From positions 3,882,279 to 3,946,278 of the forward strand of contig NZ_JAPPRA010000001.1 of the NCBI RefSeq assembly GCF_026672375.1: 64,000 nucleotides of DNA, given 5' to 3'. Both the position numbers and the translations under genes were made by a program. The stretch comes from Caulobacter sp. SL161 (GTDB lineage Bacteria; Pseudomonadota; Alphaproteobacteria; Caulobacterales; Caulobacteraceae). The notes beneath the pieces were generated by a model that did not search any database, was not told the origin of the DNA, and was given only the letters and a program-made list of their open reading frames with translations. Each line of letters begins with the position of its first letter. Positions within the stretch are counted from its first letter, which is position 1. Positions 41,081-52,849 of this stretch are shown here, one piece after another.

Positions 41081-42049
41081 ATGAGCCTGATCGCCGCCAC
41101 CGCCTACAAGGCCGGACAGCCGGTCCGCGTCCTGGACCTGTCCTCGCCCGAGGACCTGGTTCCGCGCGAGGGCGAATTTGTCTGGATCGGCCTGGCCGAG
41201 CCCGACGAGACCGAACTGCGCCGCCTGCAATCGGCTTTTGGCCTGCACCCACTGGCGGTCGAGGACGCGCTGCACGCCCGCCAGACCCCCAAGGTCGAGG
41301 TCTATGGCGACCAGTTGTTCGTGGTGGCCAAGACCGCGCACCTGGAGGGTGACCGCATCGCCTATGGCGAAACCGACTTCTTCGTCGGCCGCCAGCACCT
41401 GATCACCGTCCGCCACGGCAGCGCCCGGGCCCACACCGAGCTGCGCGCCCAACTGGAGGCGGCGCCGGTCCAACTGGCCCACGGGGTCGACTATGTGCTG
41501 CACGCGGTGCTGGACTTCATCGTCGACGGCTACATGCCGATCGTCGACCAGATCGAGGAAGAGCTGCAGGGCATCGAGCAGCGGGCGCTGGACGCCTTCC
41601 TCAGCCGGGCGGAGATCACCCGCATCTTCGCCCTGCGCCGCTCGCTGATGCGGTTCAAGAAGATGCTGGGCCCGATGGCCCAGATGGCCGGCGCGTTGGA
41701 GCATCACGACCTGCCCTGCATCGACAGCGAGGTGCGGATGTACTTCCGCGATGTCCATGACCACGTGCAGCGCACCGAGATCCTGGTCGACGGCCTGCGC
41801 GAGGTGCTGACCTCGGTGTTCGAAATCGCCAGCCTGCTGGAACAGCAGCGCCAGGGGGTGATCACCCGCCAGCTGGCCGCCTGGGCCGCGATCCTGGCGG
41901 TGCCCACCGCGATCGCCGGGATTTACGGCATGAACTTCGAGCACATGCCCGAGCTGAAGTGGCAGTACGGCTACTACGGCGTGATCGGCGCCATCGTCGT
42001 GGTCTGCGGCCTGCTGTACCGGCGCTTCAAGAAGGCGGGCTGGCTTTAG
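41081..42049 (+). CDS. corA: CorA-family magnesium/divalent cation transporter
   Basis: A 322-residue protein with a large cytoplasmic N-terminal domain, a long helix (VQRTEILVDGLREVLTSVFEIASLLEQQ) and two C-terminal membrane segments. The loop motif IYGMNFEHMPEL carries the invariant G-M-N of CorA (about residues 283-285). The second span is VIGAIVVVCGLLY, ending in the usual basic tail. It probably imports Mg2+ or Co2+. Ten bases separate it from the deaminase gene, and its end overlaps the convergent DUF2199 gene by 4 bases. Confidence 0.95.
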   Translation: MSLIAATAYKAGQPVRVLDLSSPEDLVPREGEFVWIGLAEPDETELRRLQSAFGLHPLAVEDALHARQTPKVEVYGDQLFVVAKTAHLEGDRIAYGETDFFVGRQHLITVRHGSARAHTELRAQLEAAPVQLAHGVDYVLHAVLDFIVDGYMPIVDQIEEELQGIEQRALDAFLSRAEITRIFALRRSLMRFKKMLGPMAQMAGALEHHDLPCIDSEVRMYFRDVHDHVQRTEILVDGLREVLTSVFEIASLLEQQRQGVITRQLAAWAAILAVPTAIAGIYGMNFEHMPELKWQYGYYGVIGAIVVVCGLLYRRFKKAGWL

Positions 42050-42525
42050 GCGGCCTCGCAGACGGCAATAATCTCATGATGCCGCGCGGCGTCGATCCCG
42101 TCGCGCTGCTCTTCCGCCAGGCGGCTCTTGTCGCCCTCCAGCAGCGTGAGGGTCGGGCGCTCGTCGGGGGTCTGGAACTGGATCAGCAGGCGCGTGCCCA
42201 GGGTCGTGCCGGGATAGGGCGCGAGCCGGTTGGCCAGCTTCGCCGGATGCGGCGGCTCCTCGCGGCCGTCTTCTTCATAGAGGTCGAGATAGCGCTGGAA
42301 TACCTCGGCCTCGACCTCGGCCCAGGCGCCCCAGCCGAAGTAGTCGTCCTGGCCCTTCAGCGGCACTGGCAGAATGCAGCGGATGAAGTAGCGATCGCCC
42401 CACTGGCAGAGGTCGTCGTCGTAGCGGACCTGCACATCCAGCTCAGCCTCCGGCAAGGCGAAGACCTCGTCGGGGAGTCCAAAGCCCCAGTCCAGGGAAA
42501 GCGGCTCAGAGGAGGCCTTGGCCAT
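42046..42525 (-). CDS. DUF2199-domain protein
   Basis: A 159-residue soluble acidic protein with the DUF2199 pattern: WGFGLPDEVFALP, CQWGDRYFIRCILPVPLKG, WGAWAEVEAEVFQRYLDLYEED, and LAPYPGTTLGTRLLIQF. The function of the family is unknown. It is convergent with and overlaps corA by 4 bases. Confidence 0.85.
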   Translation of the reverse strand: MAKASSEPLSLDWGFGLPDEVFALPEAELDVQVRYDDDLCQWGDRYFIRCILPVPLKGQDDYFGWGAWAEVEAEVFQRYLDLYEEDGREEPPHPAKLANRLAPYPGTTLGTRLLIQFQTPDERPTLTLLEGDKSRLAEEQRDGIDAARHHEIIAVCEAA

Positions 42526-42582
42526 CGGATCTCTCGGCGTGAAAACGACGCGCCGATGCTTAAGGCAAGTGGGCTCCGGCCT

Positions 42583-43581
42583 CTACCCCAGCGCCGCGCG
42601 CAGCGCGTCGCAGAGGCGGTCGAGGCCCTCGATGTCGAGGTTCGGGTCCAGGGTCACCACCACGGTCGAGGCCGCCAGGTGATCGGCGTTGGGGGTTTCG
42701 TCGGCGGCGAGCGTGCGGTCTCGGACCGAACAGCTGGCGGGCACGCCGGCCGCCTGGAGCTTCCAGGCCACAGCGCCGGCGTCGTCGGTCGGCAGGCTGA
42801 GCGCGCAAACCGGCGAAATCCAGCTCATGCCCCAGCCGGGCTGAAAACCGACGCCGCTGTCGAGCAGCAGAACGCGCAACTGCTGGGCCGTGCCACAAAG
42901 GCGCTGACGCAGGCCCGGCCAGGCGGCGAGACCGTCTTCGCCCGCGAAGGGGGCGGCCTCGACGGTGTTGACGGGAATAGCGTCCTCGCAGACGAGGAAC
43001 ACGCCCTGCCCGCTGGGCAGCCCCACCAGCACCGGCACCGGGGCTTCGATGATCACGTCGAACGCGCCGTGAGCGTCGACCAGGATCGGCAGCCCCGTCT
43101 CGTCGCGGAAGGCGGCCCAGGCGCGCATGTCGGGCGCGCGGCCGTGGGCCGCCGCCGGCACGATGGCCTCCAGCGGTCCCGGCGCCTCGGGCAGACGCTC
43201 GCGCAGATGGTCGGTGTCGAACATGGCGCTGAACGGGTCGACATCGACGAGCCACGCCTTGAGCCCAGCGGCGGCGACGCCGGCCAGGGTCTCCGGATCG
43301 GCCAGAGCCGAGACCACGCAGACACCACCCTCGCGCACGCCCAGAGCCTTCAGCGTCGCAGCCGTGGCCTCGACCCGCGCGGCGAAGGCGCGCGCAGCGA
43401 CCGGACGGACAAAGCGGGCGGTCAGGCGCTGCTCGAGATCAGACGTATGGCCCGCTGCGCCCAGCGCCTGGGCGACCGCATCGAAATCGATCGGCGCGCC
43501 TGGCGCGCGGACAAGGGCTTTCGCCTCACGCGCCAGGTCGGCGAGAGCATTGATCGGAGCGGCGACGGGCTTCGGGCGCAT
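42583..43581 (-). CDS. DegT/DnrJ-like fold protein lacking the PLP lysine
   Basis: A 332-residue protein. The central part follows the DegT/DnrJ/EryC1 aminotransferase order: KALGVREGGVCVVSALADPETLAGVAAAG, AWLVDVDP, VPAAAHGRAPDMRAW (compare the conserved H-x-Y-G-x-P-A-D-M), and DETGLPILVDAHGAFD with the PLP-contacting Asp. The segment that should carry the Schiff-base lysine reads VLVGLPSGQGVFLVCED and has no lysine. The protein may therefore be a non-PLP member or a degenerate enzyme. It is about 40 residues shorter than typical sugar aminotransferases. Confidence 0.65.
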   Translation of the reverse strand: MRPKPVAAPINALADLAREAKALVRAPGAPIDFDAVAQALGAAGHTSDLEQRLTARFVRPVAARAFAARVEATAATLKALGVREGGVCVVSALADPETLAGVAAAGLKAWLVDVDPFSAMFDTDHLRERLPEAPGPLEAIVPAAAHGRAPDMRAWAAFRDETGLPILVDAHGAFDVIIEAPVPVLVGLPSGQGVFLVCEDAIPVNTVEAAPFAGEDGLAAWPGLRQRLCGTAQQLRVLLLDSGVGFQPGWGMSWISPVCALSLPTDDAGAVAWKLQAAGVPASCSVRDRTLAADETPNADHLAASTVVVTLDPNLDIEGLDRLCDALRAALG

Positions 43582-43708
43582 GAGCTTGAACGCAATCCAC
43601 GACGAACCGGGCGACCTGATGGCCGCACCATTTGGTTAAGCAACCGTATTCATCGATTCCGCTCGCCCTAATGCGGCGCGCGGTCGCGGCAAGAAGCGCC
43701 GCACAAGC

Positions 43709-45262
43709 CTACTGACTGGGCGACTTTTGCCATGAGTCGCGCAGTTCGCGCTTCAGGACCTTACCGATGTGGCTGCGCGGCAAACTGTCCACGACGACGA
43801 CCTCGGCTAGTCTCTGGGTCTTGCCGACCTGACCGTTGACGAAGGCCTTGATGGCGTCGGCCTCGGCGGCCTGGCTGCTCTTCAGCGCCACAAAGGCCAC
43901 CGGCGTCTCGCCCCACGCGTCGGAGGGCACGCCGACCACCGCTGCCTCGACCACCGCCGGATGTTTGACCAACACGGCCTCCAGGTCGGACGGATAGATA
44001 TTGAACCCGCCGCTGATGATCATGTCCTTCTTGCGATCCATCAGGGTGAGGAAGCCTTCCTCGTCGAACCGGCCGACATCGCCGGTGCGGATGAAGGTCC
44101 AGCCCTCGGGCGAGACCCAGGTCGCCTCGGCGGTCTTGTCGGGACGGCCGTGATAGCCATTCATCATGCTGGCCGAACGGCCGACGATCTCGCCGACCAC
44201 GCCGGGCCCGACCTGCCGGCCATCCTCGTCCACCAGCCGGATGTCATGGCCGGGCGCCGGACGTCCAACGGTGTGCAGTTTGTCCGGATGCTCGTGGGCC
44301 ATCAGGATGCACGTGCCGCCGCCTTCGGTCATGCCGAAGTATTCGACCAGGCCGCCGGGCCAGCGCTTGAGAACCTGAGCCTTGAGGTCGGCGGCGAACG
44401 GGGCGCTGGTGCAGAACTTCATCCGCGTGGACGAAAGATCGTAGCGGTCGAAGTCCGGGTGCTCCAGCAGCCGGCGGTACTGCACCGGCACCAGCATGGT
44501 GTGGGTGATGCGGTGCTTGGCGGCCAACTCCAGATAGCGCACCACGTCGAACTTCTTCATCAGCACCACGGTCCCACCGCCCGCCAGGGTCGGGAAGAAG
44601 CAAACCAGCGTGGTGTTCGAATAGAGCGGTGTCGACAACAGGCTGACCGGCGTGTGGCCATAGCCGATCGCGTCGCCGACGAAGATGTGTTTCCAGCGCA
44701 TGCCGTGCGACTGGATGATGCCCTTGGGCGTGCCGGTCGTGCCGCTGGAATAGATGATGTTGAACGGGTGCTTGGGGCCGATCTCGACCGGCGTGGGCGC
44801 GGCGCCCTCGGGGGCCAGCCAGGCGTCGAAGGCCTCTCCGGCGGCGGAACCATCGAGCGCGATCTGGCGCACAGGGACCGGCGCGGGCTTCTGGGCCTCG
44901 GCGACGCCGGCGTCCAGAAAGAATAGCTTGGCGCCGCAGTCGGCGACCATGCCGGCGATCGACTCCGGCGTCGATGACGGCGCGATCGGGGCCACCGCGA
45001 CCCCGGCCCGCAAGGCGCCCAGGAACAGCGCCGCATAGGGGATGGACGAAAGGGCGCAGACCGCAACGGCCTCGCCCGGCGCCACGCCGTCGCGCTGCAG
45101 GGCTGCGGCCACCCGGTCGACCAGCGCGTCGAACTGGGCGTAGGTGACGGCCTCGCCCGTCTCCATGACCACCGCCAGACGATCGGGATTTTCCAGGGCC
45201 CGCTCGCGCAGGATGTCACCGATAGTCCCATAGTCGGCGGCGATCATGGCGGCGAGGGTCAT
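43709..45262 (-). CDS. AMP-binding acyl-CoA synthetase
   Basis: A 517-residue ANL-superfamily ligase. The P-loop IIYSSGTTGTPKGII is near residue 170, the A5 motif YFGMTEGGG near 310, the aspartate motif FIRTGDVGRFDEEGFLTLMDRKKDMI near 400-425, and the C-terminal lysine region LPRSHIGKVLKRELR near the end. It activates a fatty or aromatic acid with ATP and CoA; the substrate is not readable. ATG 45262 follows a GAGGAAG site; an upstream start would enter the inverted repeat. It lies 157 bases downstream of the FadJ-type gene in the same direction, hinting at shared fatty acid catabolism. Confidence 0.92.
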   Translation of the reverse strand: MTLAAMIAADYGTIGDILRERALENPDRLAVVMETGEAVTYAQFDALVDRVAAALQRDGVAPGEAVAVCALSSIPYAALFLGALRAGVAVAPIAPSSTPESIAGMVADCGAKLFFLDAGVAEAQKPAPVPVRQIALDGSAAGEAFDAWLAPEGAAPTPVEIGPKHPFNIIYSSGTTGTPKGIIQSHGMRWKHIFVGDAIGYGHTPVSLLSTPLYSNTTLVCFFPTLAGGGTVVLMKKFDVVRYLELAAKHRITHTMLVPVQYRRLLEHPDFDRYDLSSTRMKFCTSAPFAADLKAQVLKRWPGGLVEYFGMTEGGGTCILMAHEHPDKLHTVGRPAPGHDIRLVDEDGRQVGPGVVGEIVGRSASMMNGYHGRPDKTAEATWVSPEGWTFIRTGDVGRFDEEGFLTLMDRKKDMIISGGFNIYPSDLEAVLVKHPAVVEAAVVGVPSDAWGETPVAFVALKSSQAAEADAIKAFVNGQVGKTQRLAEVVVVDSLPRSHIGKVLKRELRDSWQKSPSQ

Positions 45263-45289
45263 GCACTCTTCCTCAAAAACGCAAAAACC

Positions 45290-45393
45290 CGTGTCATCCC
45301 GAGCGGCGAAGCCGACCCGGGACTCAGAGGCCAAGCGCGATGCGGCTGCCCCTGGGTCCCGGCTCTCCGCTGCGCTGCGGCCGGGATGACACG
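45290..45393. repeat. Intergenic inverted repeat element
   Basis: The left arm starts GTGTCATCCCGAGCGGCGAA and the right arm ends GCGGCCGGGATGACAC, forming an imperfect inverted repeat of about 100 bases between the FadJ-type and acyl-CoA synthetase genes. It is unlike the 32.4 kb and 47.9 kb elements in sequence but similar in size and setting. Confidence 0.65.
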
Positions 45394-45419
45394 CTAATTT
45401 TGAAGCTAGAAGAACGCGA

Positions 45420-47498
<2,079 letters not shown>

Positions 47499-47871
47499 GG
47501 CGGCTTCCACCCTTGTTTTCTTGGTTTGAACGGTTGTTTGACAGCAGCGTGCATGCTCCGTCGCGGATGTCCAGACCTACGCGACGGCGCCCATTTCGCG
47601 GGCGCCGCCAGTTGACGGCCACAAAGCCATACTCCAAATTCGAAATCAGAAGTTCGGCCGAGATCATCCGCAGGGTGGAGGGGGCGTCGGTGGGCTGACC
47701 GACACTGCAGCTACCTGAAATGCAGAGAAAATGATCCGCGCCGGGGAGGACGTTCGCGGGAATTCATGGGCTTTGGATGCGCCTTGCACGCGTCCTGACG
47801 TTTCGAAGTCGGTGGATTTCGCGAGCGTGACGTATTGCTCGCAATGCGTCGGACTTTGGTAAAGCGCAACT

Positions 47872-47902
47872 CGGCGCGGGAGCCTCTCCCGCGCCGTTTT
47901 CT
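47872..47902 (+). terminator. Intrinsic terminator with no upstream plus-strand gene
   Basis: CGGCGCGGGAG pairs with CTCCCGCGCCG (11 bp, 3-base loop) and is followed by TTTTCTTG on the plus strand. Because both flanking genes are on the minus strand, it must end another transcript, possibly a small RNA. Confidence 0.72.
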
Positions 47903-47913
47903 TGATGGGGTTA

Positions 47914-48046
47914 AGCGCCCCCTCCGTCTCGTCGCTTCGCGCCGATCCACCTCCCCCGCAAGCGGGGCAGGAGAGAGAGCTTTCCTCCTCCCTCGAGAAA
48001 CGGGGGAGGTGGCGCGCGGCCCGGCCGCGCGACGGAGGGGGCGCTC
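47914..48046. repeat. Intergenic inverted repeat element
   Basis: The left arm (47914-47958) reads AGCGCCCCCTCCGTC...CCACCTCCCCCG and the right arm (48001-48046) CGGGGGAGGTGG...GACGGAGGGGGCGCT, closely matching inverted copies around about 42 bases. It lies between the FadJ-type gene and the end of the serine hydrolase gene. Confidence 0.72.
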
Positions 48047-48059
48047 ACCTGCTCCAGCC

Positions 48060-49286
<1,227 letters not shown>

Positions 49287-49410
49287 TGTCCTGCTCTCCC
49301 CTCTATTCACGTCTTGATTGGCTCGGACCAGGACTCGCGCCGAGGCGATATGCCGCAACGTAAACTTTACCCAACCCTGCGCATCATCGATTGAAGACGA
49401 GCGAAGCGGG

Positions 49411-51339
49411 ATGGGCAAGCGGTTGGATACAAAGGCCGGCGCCAGAATCGAAGCCGCTGCGGCTGACTGGTTCTTCCAGAACAGCCTCGACATGTTCGTT
49501 GTGCTGCGCGACAGCCGGATCATCCGCGTCAATCCCGCCTGGAGCCAACTGACAGGCTGGGCCGCCGAAGACACGCTGGGCCGCGAAATCCGCGACTTCT
49601 TTCATCTGCATGACACCGAGGTTCTGACCGCCGCCGGTCACACGCTGAAGACCGTGGGTCACGCCCACAGCGAAAATCGCCTGGCCCGAAAGGGCGGCGG
49701 TTGGCTGTGGGTCCGCACCCAGTCGACCATCCTGGAAGGCGGCGGCCAGTTGATCGTCTTTCAGGACATCAGCGAGGACCGGGCGCGCGAGGCCGCCCGC
49801 CTGCAGGCCGAGCGTTCCAACGAACTTCTGCGCAACGCCGCCGGCGTCTATGTCTGGCGGTTCAATCCCCGCAGGGGCGTCTATGCGTTCGACCAGGACA
49901 TCCCGACGCCCAGCGCCCCGGAGGGCGGCGCGCGGACCATGACCGTCGCCGAGATGACCCTGTCGATCCATCCCGAGGACAGCGCCCGGGTTTGGCAGGC
50001 GTTCTCGCGAACCCTGAAGACCGGCGAGCATGTCGAAATCGACTACCGCTATCTCGACCCCGGCGCCGACGACTGGATCCACCTGCACGTGGCCTGGCGC
50101 GGCGTGCGCGGATCCAGCCCCGATACCTATGACGTCATCGGCATCACGCAGAACGTCACCGAGCTGGTCGCCGCGCGCGACGCCGCCCTGGCCGCCGCCG
50201 AGACCAAGTCCCAGTTCCTGGCCAATATGAGCCACGAGATCCGGACGCCCATGAACGGCGTGCTGGGCGTGCTGCACCTGCTGAAGACCGAGAAGCTCTC
50301 GGACGACGGACGACGCCTGCTGACAGAGGCGCTGGGCTGCGGCGTGATGTTATCCGAGCTTCTCAACGACATCATCGACTTCTCCAAGATCGAGGCCGGC
50401 AAGCTCGAGCTGTCCGCCGAGCCCGTCTGTCCCGCCGAGCTGCTTCGGGGCGTGGCCGACATGCTGCGCGCCCAGGCCGAGGCCAAGGGGCTGTACCTGC
50501 GGGTGGAGGCCTCGGACGACCTCGGCTGGGTGGCGACCGACCCGCTGCGGCTGCGCCAGGCGCTGTTCAATCTGATCGGCAATGCGGTGAAGTTCACCCT
50601 GGAGGGCGGCGTCGTCGCGCGGCTTTCAGGGCGACGGATCGACAGCCCTGATGGCGCGCGCTTGCGCCTGCGCTTCGAGATCGACGACACCGGCGTGGGC
50701 ATCGGCGAGGACGCCGGAGCGCGCCTGTTCGAGCGCTTCCGTCAGGGCGACGGCTCGACGACCCGCCGCTTCGGCGGCTCGGGTCTGGGCCTGGCCATCT
50801 GCCGGCGGCTCGCCGAGTTGATGGGCGGCGAGGTCGGCTTCGAGAGCCAACTGGGCAAGGGGTCGACCTTCTGGCTGGAGGTTGAGACCCAGGCCTGTGC
50901 GCGCCCGGATACGCAGGAGACGCTGGCCGACGGCCCTCTGTTCGACGGGCTGCGCGTCCTGCTGGTCGAAGACAACGCGACCAACCGGCTGATCGCCACA
51001 CGCATGCTCGAGGCCTTGGGCGCCCGCGTGACCACCGCCGAGGATGGCTCACAGGGCGTCACGGCGGCGCGACAGGGCTTCGACCTGATCCTCATGGACA
51101 TCCAGATGCCGGTCATGGACGGCGTCGAGGCCACCCATCGCATCCGTGCGCTCAACAGCCCCGCAGGCGCCGCGCCGATCCTGGCCATGACCGCCAACGC
51201 CATGGCGCATCAGCAGGCGAGCTACCTCGCTGCGGGGATGGATGGGGCGATCGCCAAGCCGCTTTCGCCCTTGGCCCTGACCCAGGCCATCGCCGCCGCC
51301 CTGACCCTGGACCCTTCGCGCCAGCGCAAGGCCTCCTAA
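49411..51339 (+). CDS. Hybrid sensor histidine kinase with two PAS domains
   Basis: A 642-residue soluble kinase with no membrane segment. PAS 1 starts WFFQNSLDMFVVLRDSRIIRVNPAWSQLTGW (about residues 20-130), PAS 2 covers about 145-260, the dimerisation domain has NMSHEIRTPMNG with phospho-acceptor His275, and the ATPase domain has NAVKFTLEGGV and GGSGLGLAICRRL. The receiver domain (from about 511) includes VLLVEDNATN and phospho-acceptor Asp563 in LILMDIQMPVMDG. It likely feeds a phosphorelay; the input signal and partner are unknown. It is divergent from the hydrolase gene. Confidence 0.93.
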   Translation: MGKRLDTKAGARIEAAAADWFFQNSLDMFVVLRDSRIIRVNPAWSQLTGWAAEDTLGREIRDFFHLHDTEVLTAAGHTLKTVGHAHSENRLARKGGGWLWVRTQSTILEGGGQLIVFQDISEDRAREAARLQAERSNELLRNAAGVYVWRFNPRRGVYAFDQDIPTPSAPEGGARTMTVAEMTLSIHPEDSARVWQAFSRTLKTGEHVEIDYRYLDPGADDWIHLHVAWRGVRGSSPDTYDVIGITQNVTELVAARDAALAAAETKSQFLANMSHEIRTPMNGVLGVLHLLKTEKLSDDGRRLLTEALGCGVMLSELLNDIIDFSKIEAGKLELSAEPVCPAELLRGVADMLRAQAEAKGLYLRVEASDDLGWVATDPLRLRQALFNLIGNAVKFTLEGGVVARLSGRRIDSPDGARLRLRFEIDDTGVGIGEDAGARLFERFRQGDGSTTRRFGGSGLGLAICRRLAELMGGEVGFESQLGKGSTFWLEVETQACARPDTQETLADGPLFDGLRVLLVEDNATNRLIATRMLEALGARVTTAEDGSQGVTAARQGFDLILMDIQMPVMDGVEATHRIRALNSPAGAAPILAMTANAMAHQQASYLAAGMDGAIAKPLSPLALTQAIAAALTLDPSRQRKAS

Positions 51340-51522
51340 GCCGACCTCAAAGACGCCGGGCTTGCAACAATCCTGACAAAACGGGGCTGTAGGCAGGCGC
51401 TATCGTCCTGCAACGGACGTCATCGGCCTTTAAGCCGGCCCGATGGACGCCTAGATTGGACGCGAGAGTCTGATGGCCGGCGCGACCGTCGGTCATGATG
51501 GGACCCCAGGGATTTGAAGGCG

Positions 51523-52749
51523 ATGGACGACGGTCGGATCGCGGGAGCGGCCACGGCGCGCTACGCACGGAAGAAGGAGACGATCCTGGCGGCGGCCACG
51601 GCGATCCTGAACCGTCAGGGCGTACGCGGCATGACCCTGGCCGATGTCGCCGCCAGTGTTGGCCTCAACACCACCAGCGTCACCTACTACTATCGCAAGA
51701 AGGACGATCTGGCCGCCGCCTGCTTCATGCGCGGGCTTGAGCGCTTCGAAGCCATGGTGGAGCGGGCCGCCGACGAGGCGACGCCCGCCGCGCGGATCAT
51801 CAAGTTCCTGGATCTGTATCTCGACCTGAACCGCCGTGTACGGCTGGGCGAGGCCACGCCTCTGACCAGCTTCGCCGAGATCAAGGCGCTGAAGGAACCT
51901 CTGCGGGGCTCGGTCATCGGCGCGTTCAACGATCTCTTCCGGCGGGTGCGCGGCTTCTTCGACGACCCCGCCCTGACGCATCTCGACAAGCGCCAGCGCA
52001 ACGCGCGCACCCATCTGTTGATGGAGCAGGTGTTCTGGTCCGGCCGCTGGCTGCGCCGCTATGACGTCGAGGACTATGGGCGGGTGCTCGAGCGGATGAG
52101 CGACATTCTGCTGAACGGCTTGCCGACGGCGGAGCGCGGCTGGAATCCCCACGCTCTGCCCGATCCGACGCCGCTGTCGCCCGAAGGTCTGGAGTGGCGC
52201 GAAACCTTCCTGGTGGCGGCGACCCGCCTGATCAATCAACGCGGCTATCGCGGGGCCTCGGTCGAGGACATCTCGGCTGCGCTCAACGTGACCAAGGGGT
52301 CGTTCTACCATCACCACGACGACAAGGACGCCCTGGTCGCCGAGTGCTTCGAGCGCACCTTCACCGTCACGCGCCGCTCCCAGCTCGACGCTCGCGCCCT
52401 GCCGACCGACAGCTGGACCCAGCTTGTCTCGACGGCCGCCGGCCTGACCAGCTACCAATTGTCCGAACACGGCCCATTGCTGCGCGCCTCATCGCTAGGC
52501 GCCCTGCCCGAACCGCTGCGCAGCGATATGGCGGACGGCTATATGCGCGGCTGGCAACGCTTTGCGTCGATCATCTCCGATGGCGTCGCTGACGGATCGA
52601 TCCGCGCAATCGACGCCAGCATCGCCGCGCACATGATCAACTCGATGCTGAACGCCGCCGCCTCTCTGGAGGCCTGGGTTCCTGGCTTGCAGCGGGAGGA
52701 GGCCGCGGACCTGTTCGCTCGGCCGCTGCTGACCGGCGTCCTGAGCTAA
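51523..52749 (+). CDS. Tandem TetR-family regulator
   Basis: A 408-residue protein made of two complete TetR repressors in one chain. The first helix-turn-helix is ILAAATAILNRQGVRGMTLADVAASVGLNTTSVTYYYRKKDDL (about 20-65), and the second is FLVAATRLINQRGYRGASVEDISAALNVTKGSFYHHHDDKDAL (about 225-270). Each is followed by a helical ligand-binding type domain. A fused pair could bind DNA as a monomer. No obvious target is adjacent. A TTG nine bases upstream is an alternative start. Confidence 0.9.
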   Translation: MDDGRIAGAATARYARKKETILAAATAILNRQGVRGMTLADVAASVGLNTTSVTYYYRKKDDLAAACFMRGLERFEAMVERAADEATPAARIIKFLDLYLDLNRRVRLGEATPLTSFAEIKALKEPLRGSVIGAFNDLFRRVRGFFDDPALTHLDKRQRNARTHLLMEQVFWSGRWLRRYDVEDYGRVLERMSDILLNGLPTAERGWNPHALPDPTPLSPEGLEWRETFLVAATRLINQRGYRGASVEDISAALNVTKGSFYHHHDDKDALVAECFERTFTVTRRSQLDARALPTDSWTQLVSTAAGLTSYQLSEHGPLLRASSLGALPEPLRSDMADGYMRGWQRFASIISDGVADGSIRAIDASIAAHMINSMLNAAASLEAWVPGLQREEAADLFARPLLTGVLS

Positions 52750-52849
52750 GGGCTTTTCAAGCGCCGCGCGCGACCCATTAACCATAGGGCGCCCAAGCCA
52801 GGCGAGGACTGCTACCTTTAAGTCCTTGATTCGCTAGAAGTCGCGCGAC

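Larger units (their letters stand above)
47499..48059. other. Gene-free interval between the FadJ-type and serine hydrolase genes
   Basis: 561 bases without a convincing gene. The left part must hold the FadJ-type promoter. A plus-strand terminator lies at 47872-47902 and an inverted repeat at 47914-48046. The stretch 47700-47870 has no clear reading frame and could encode a small plus-strand RNA. Confidence 0.55.

Noticed and set aside
41081..43581. A possible operon joining corA, DUF2199 and the DegT-like gene
   Set aside because: corA is on the plus strand and the next two genes are on the minus strand; only the 4-base overlap of 3' ends links corA to DUF2199.
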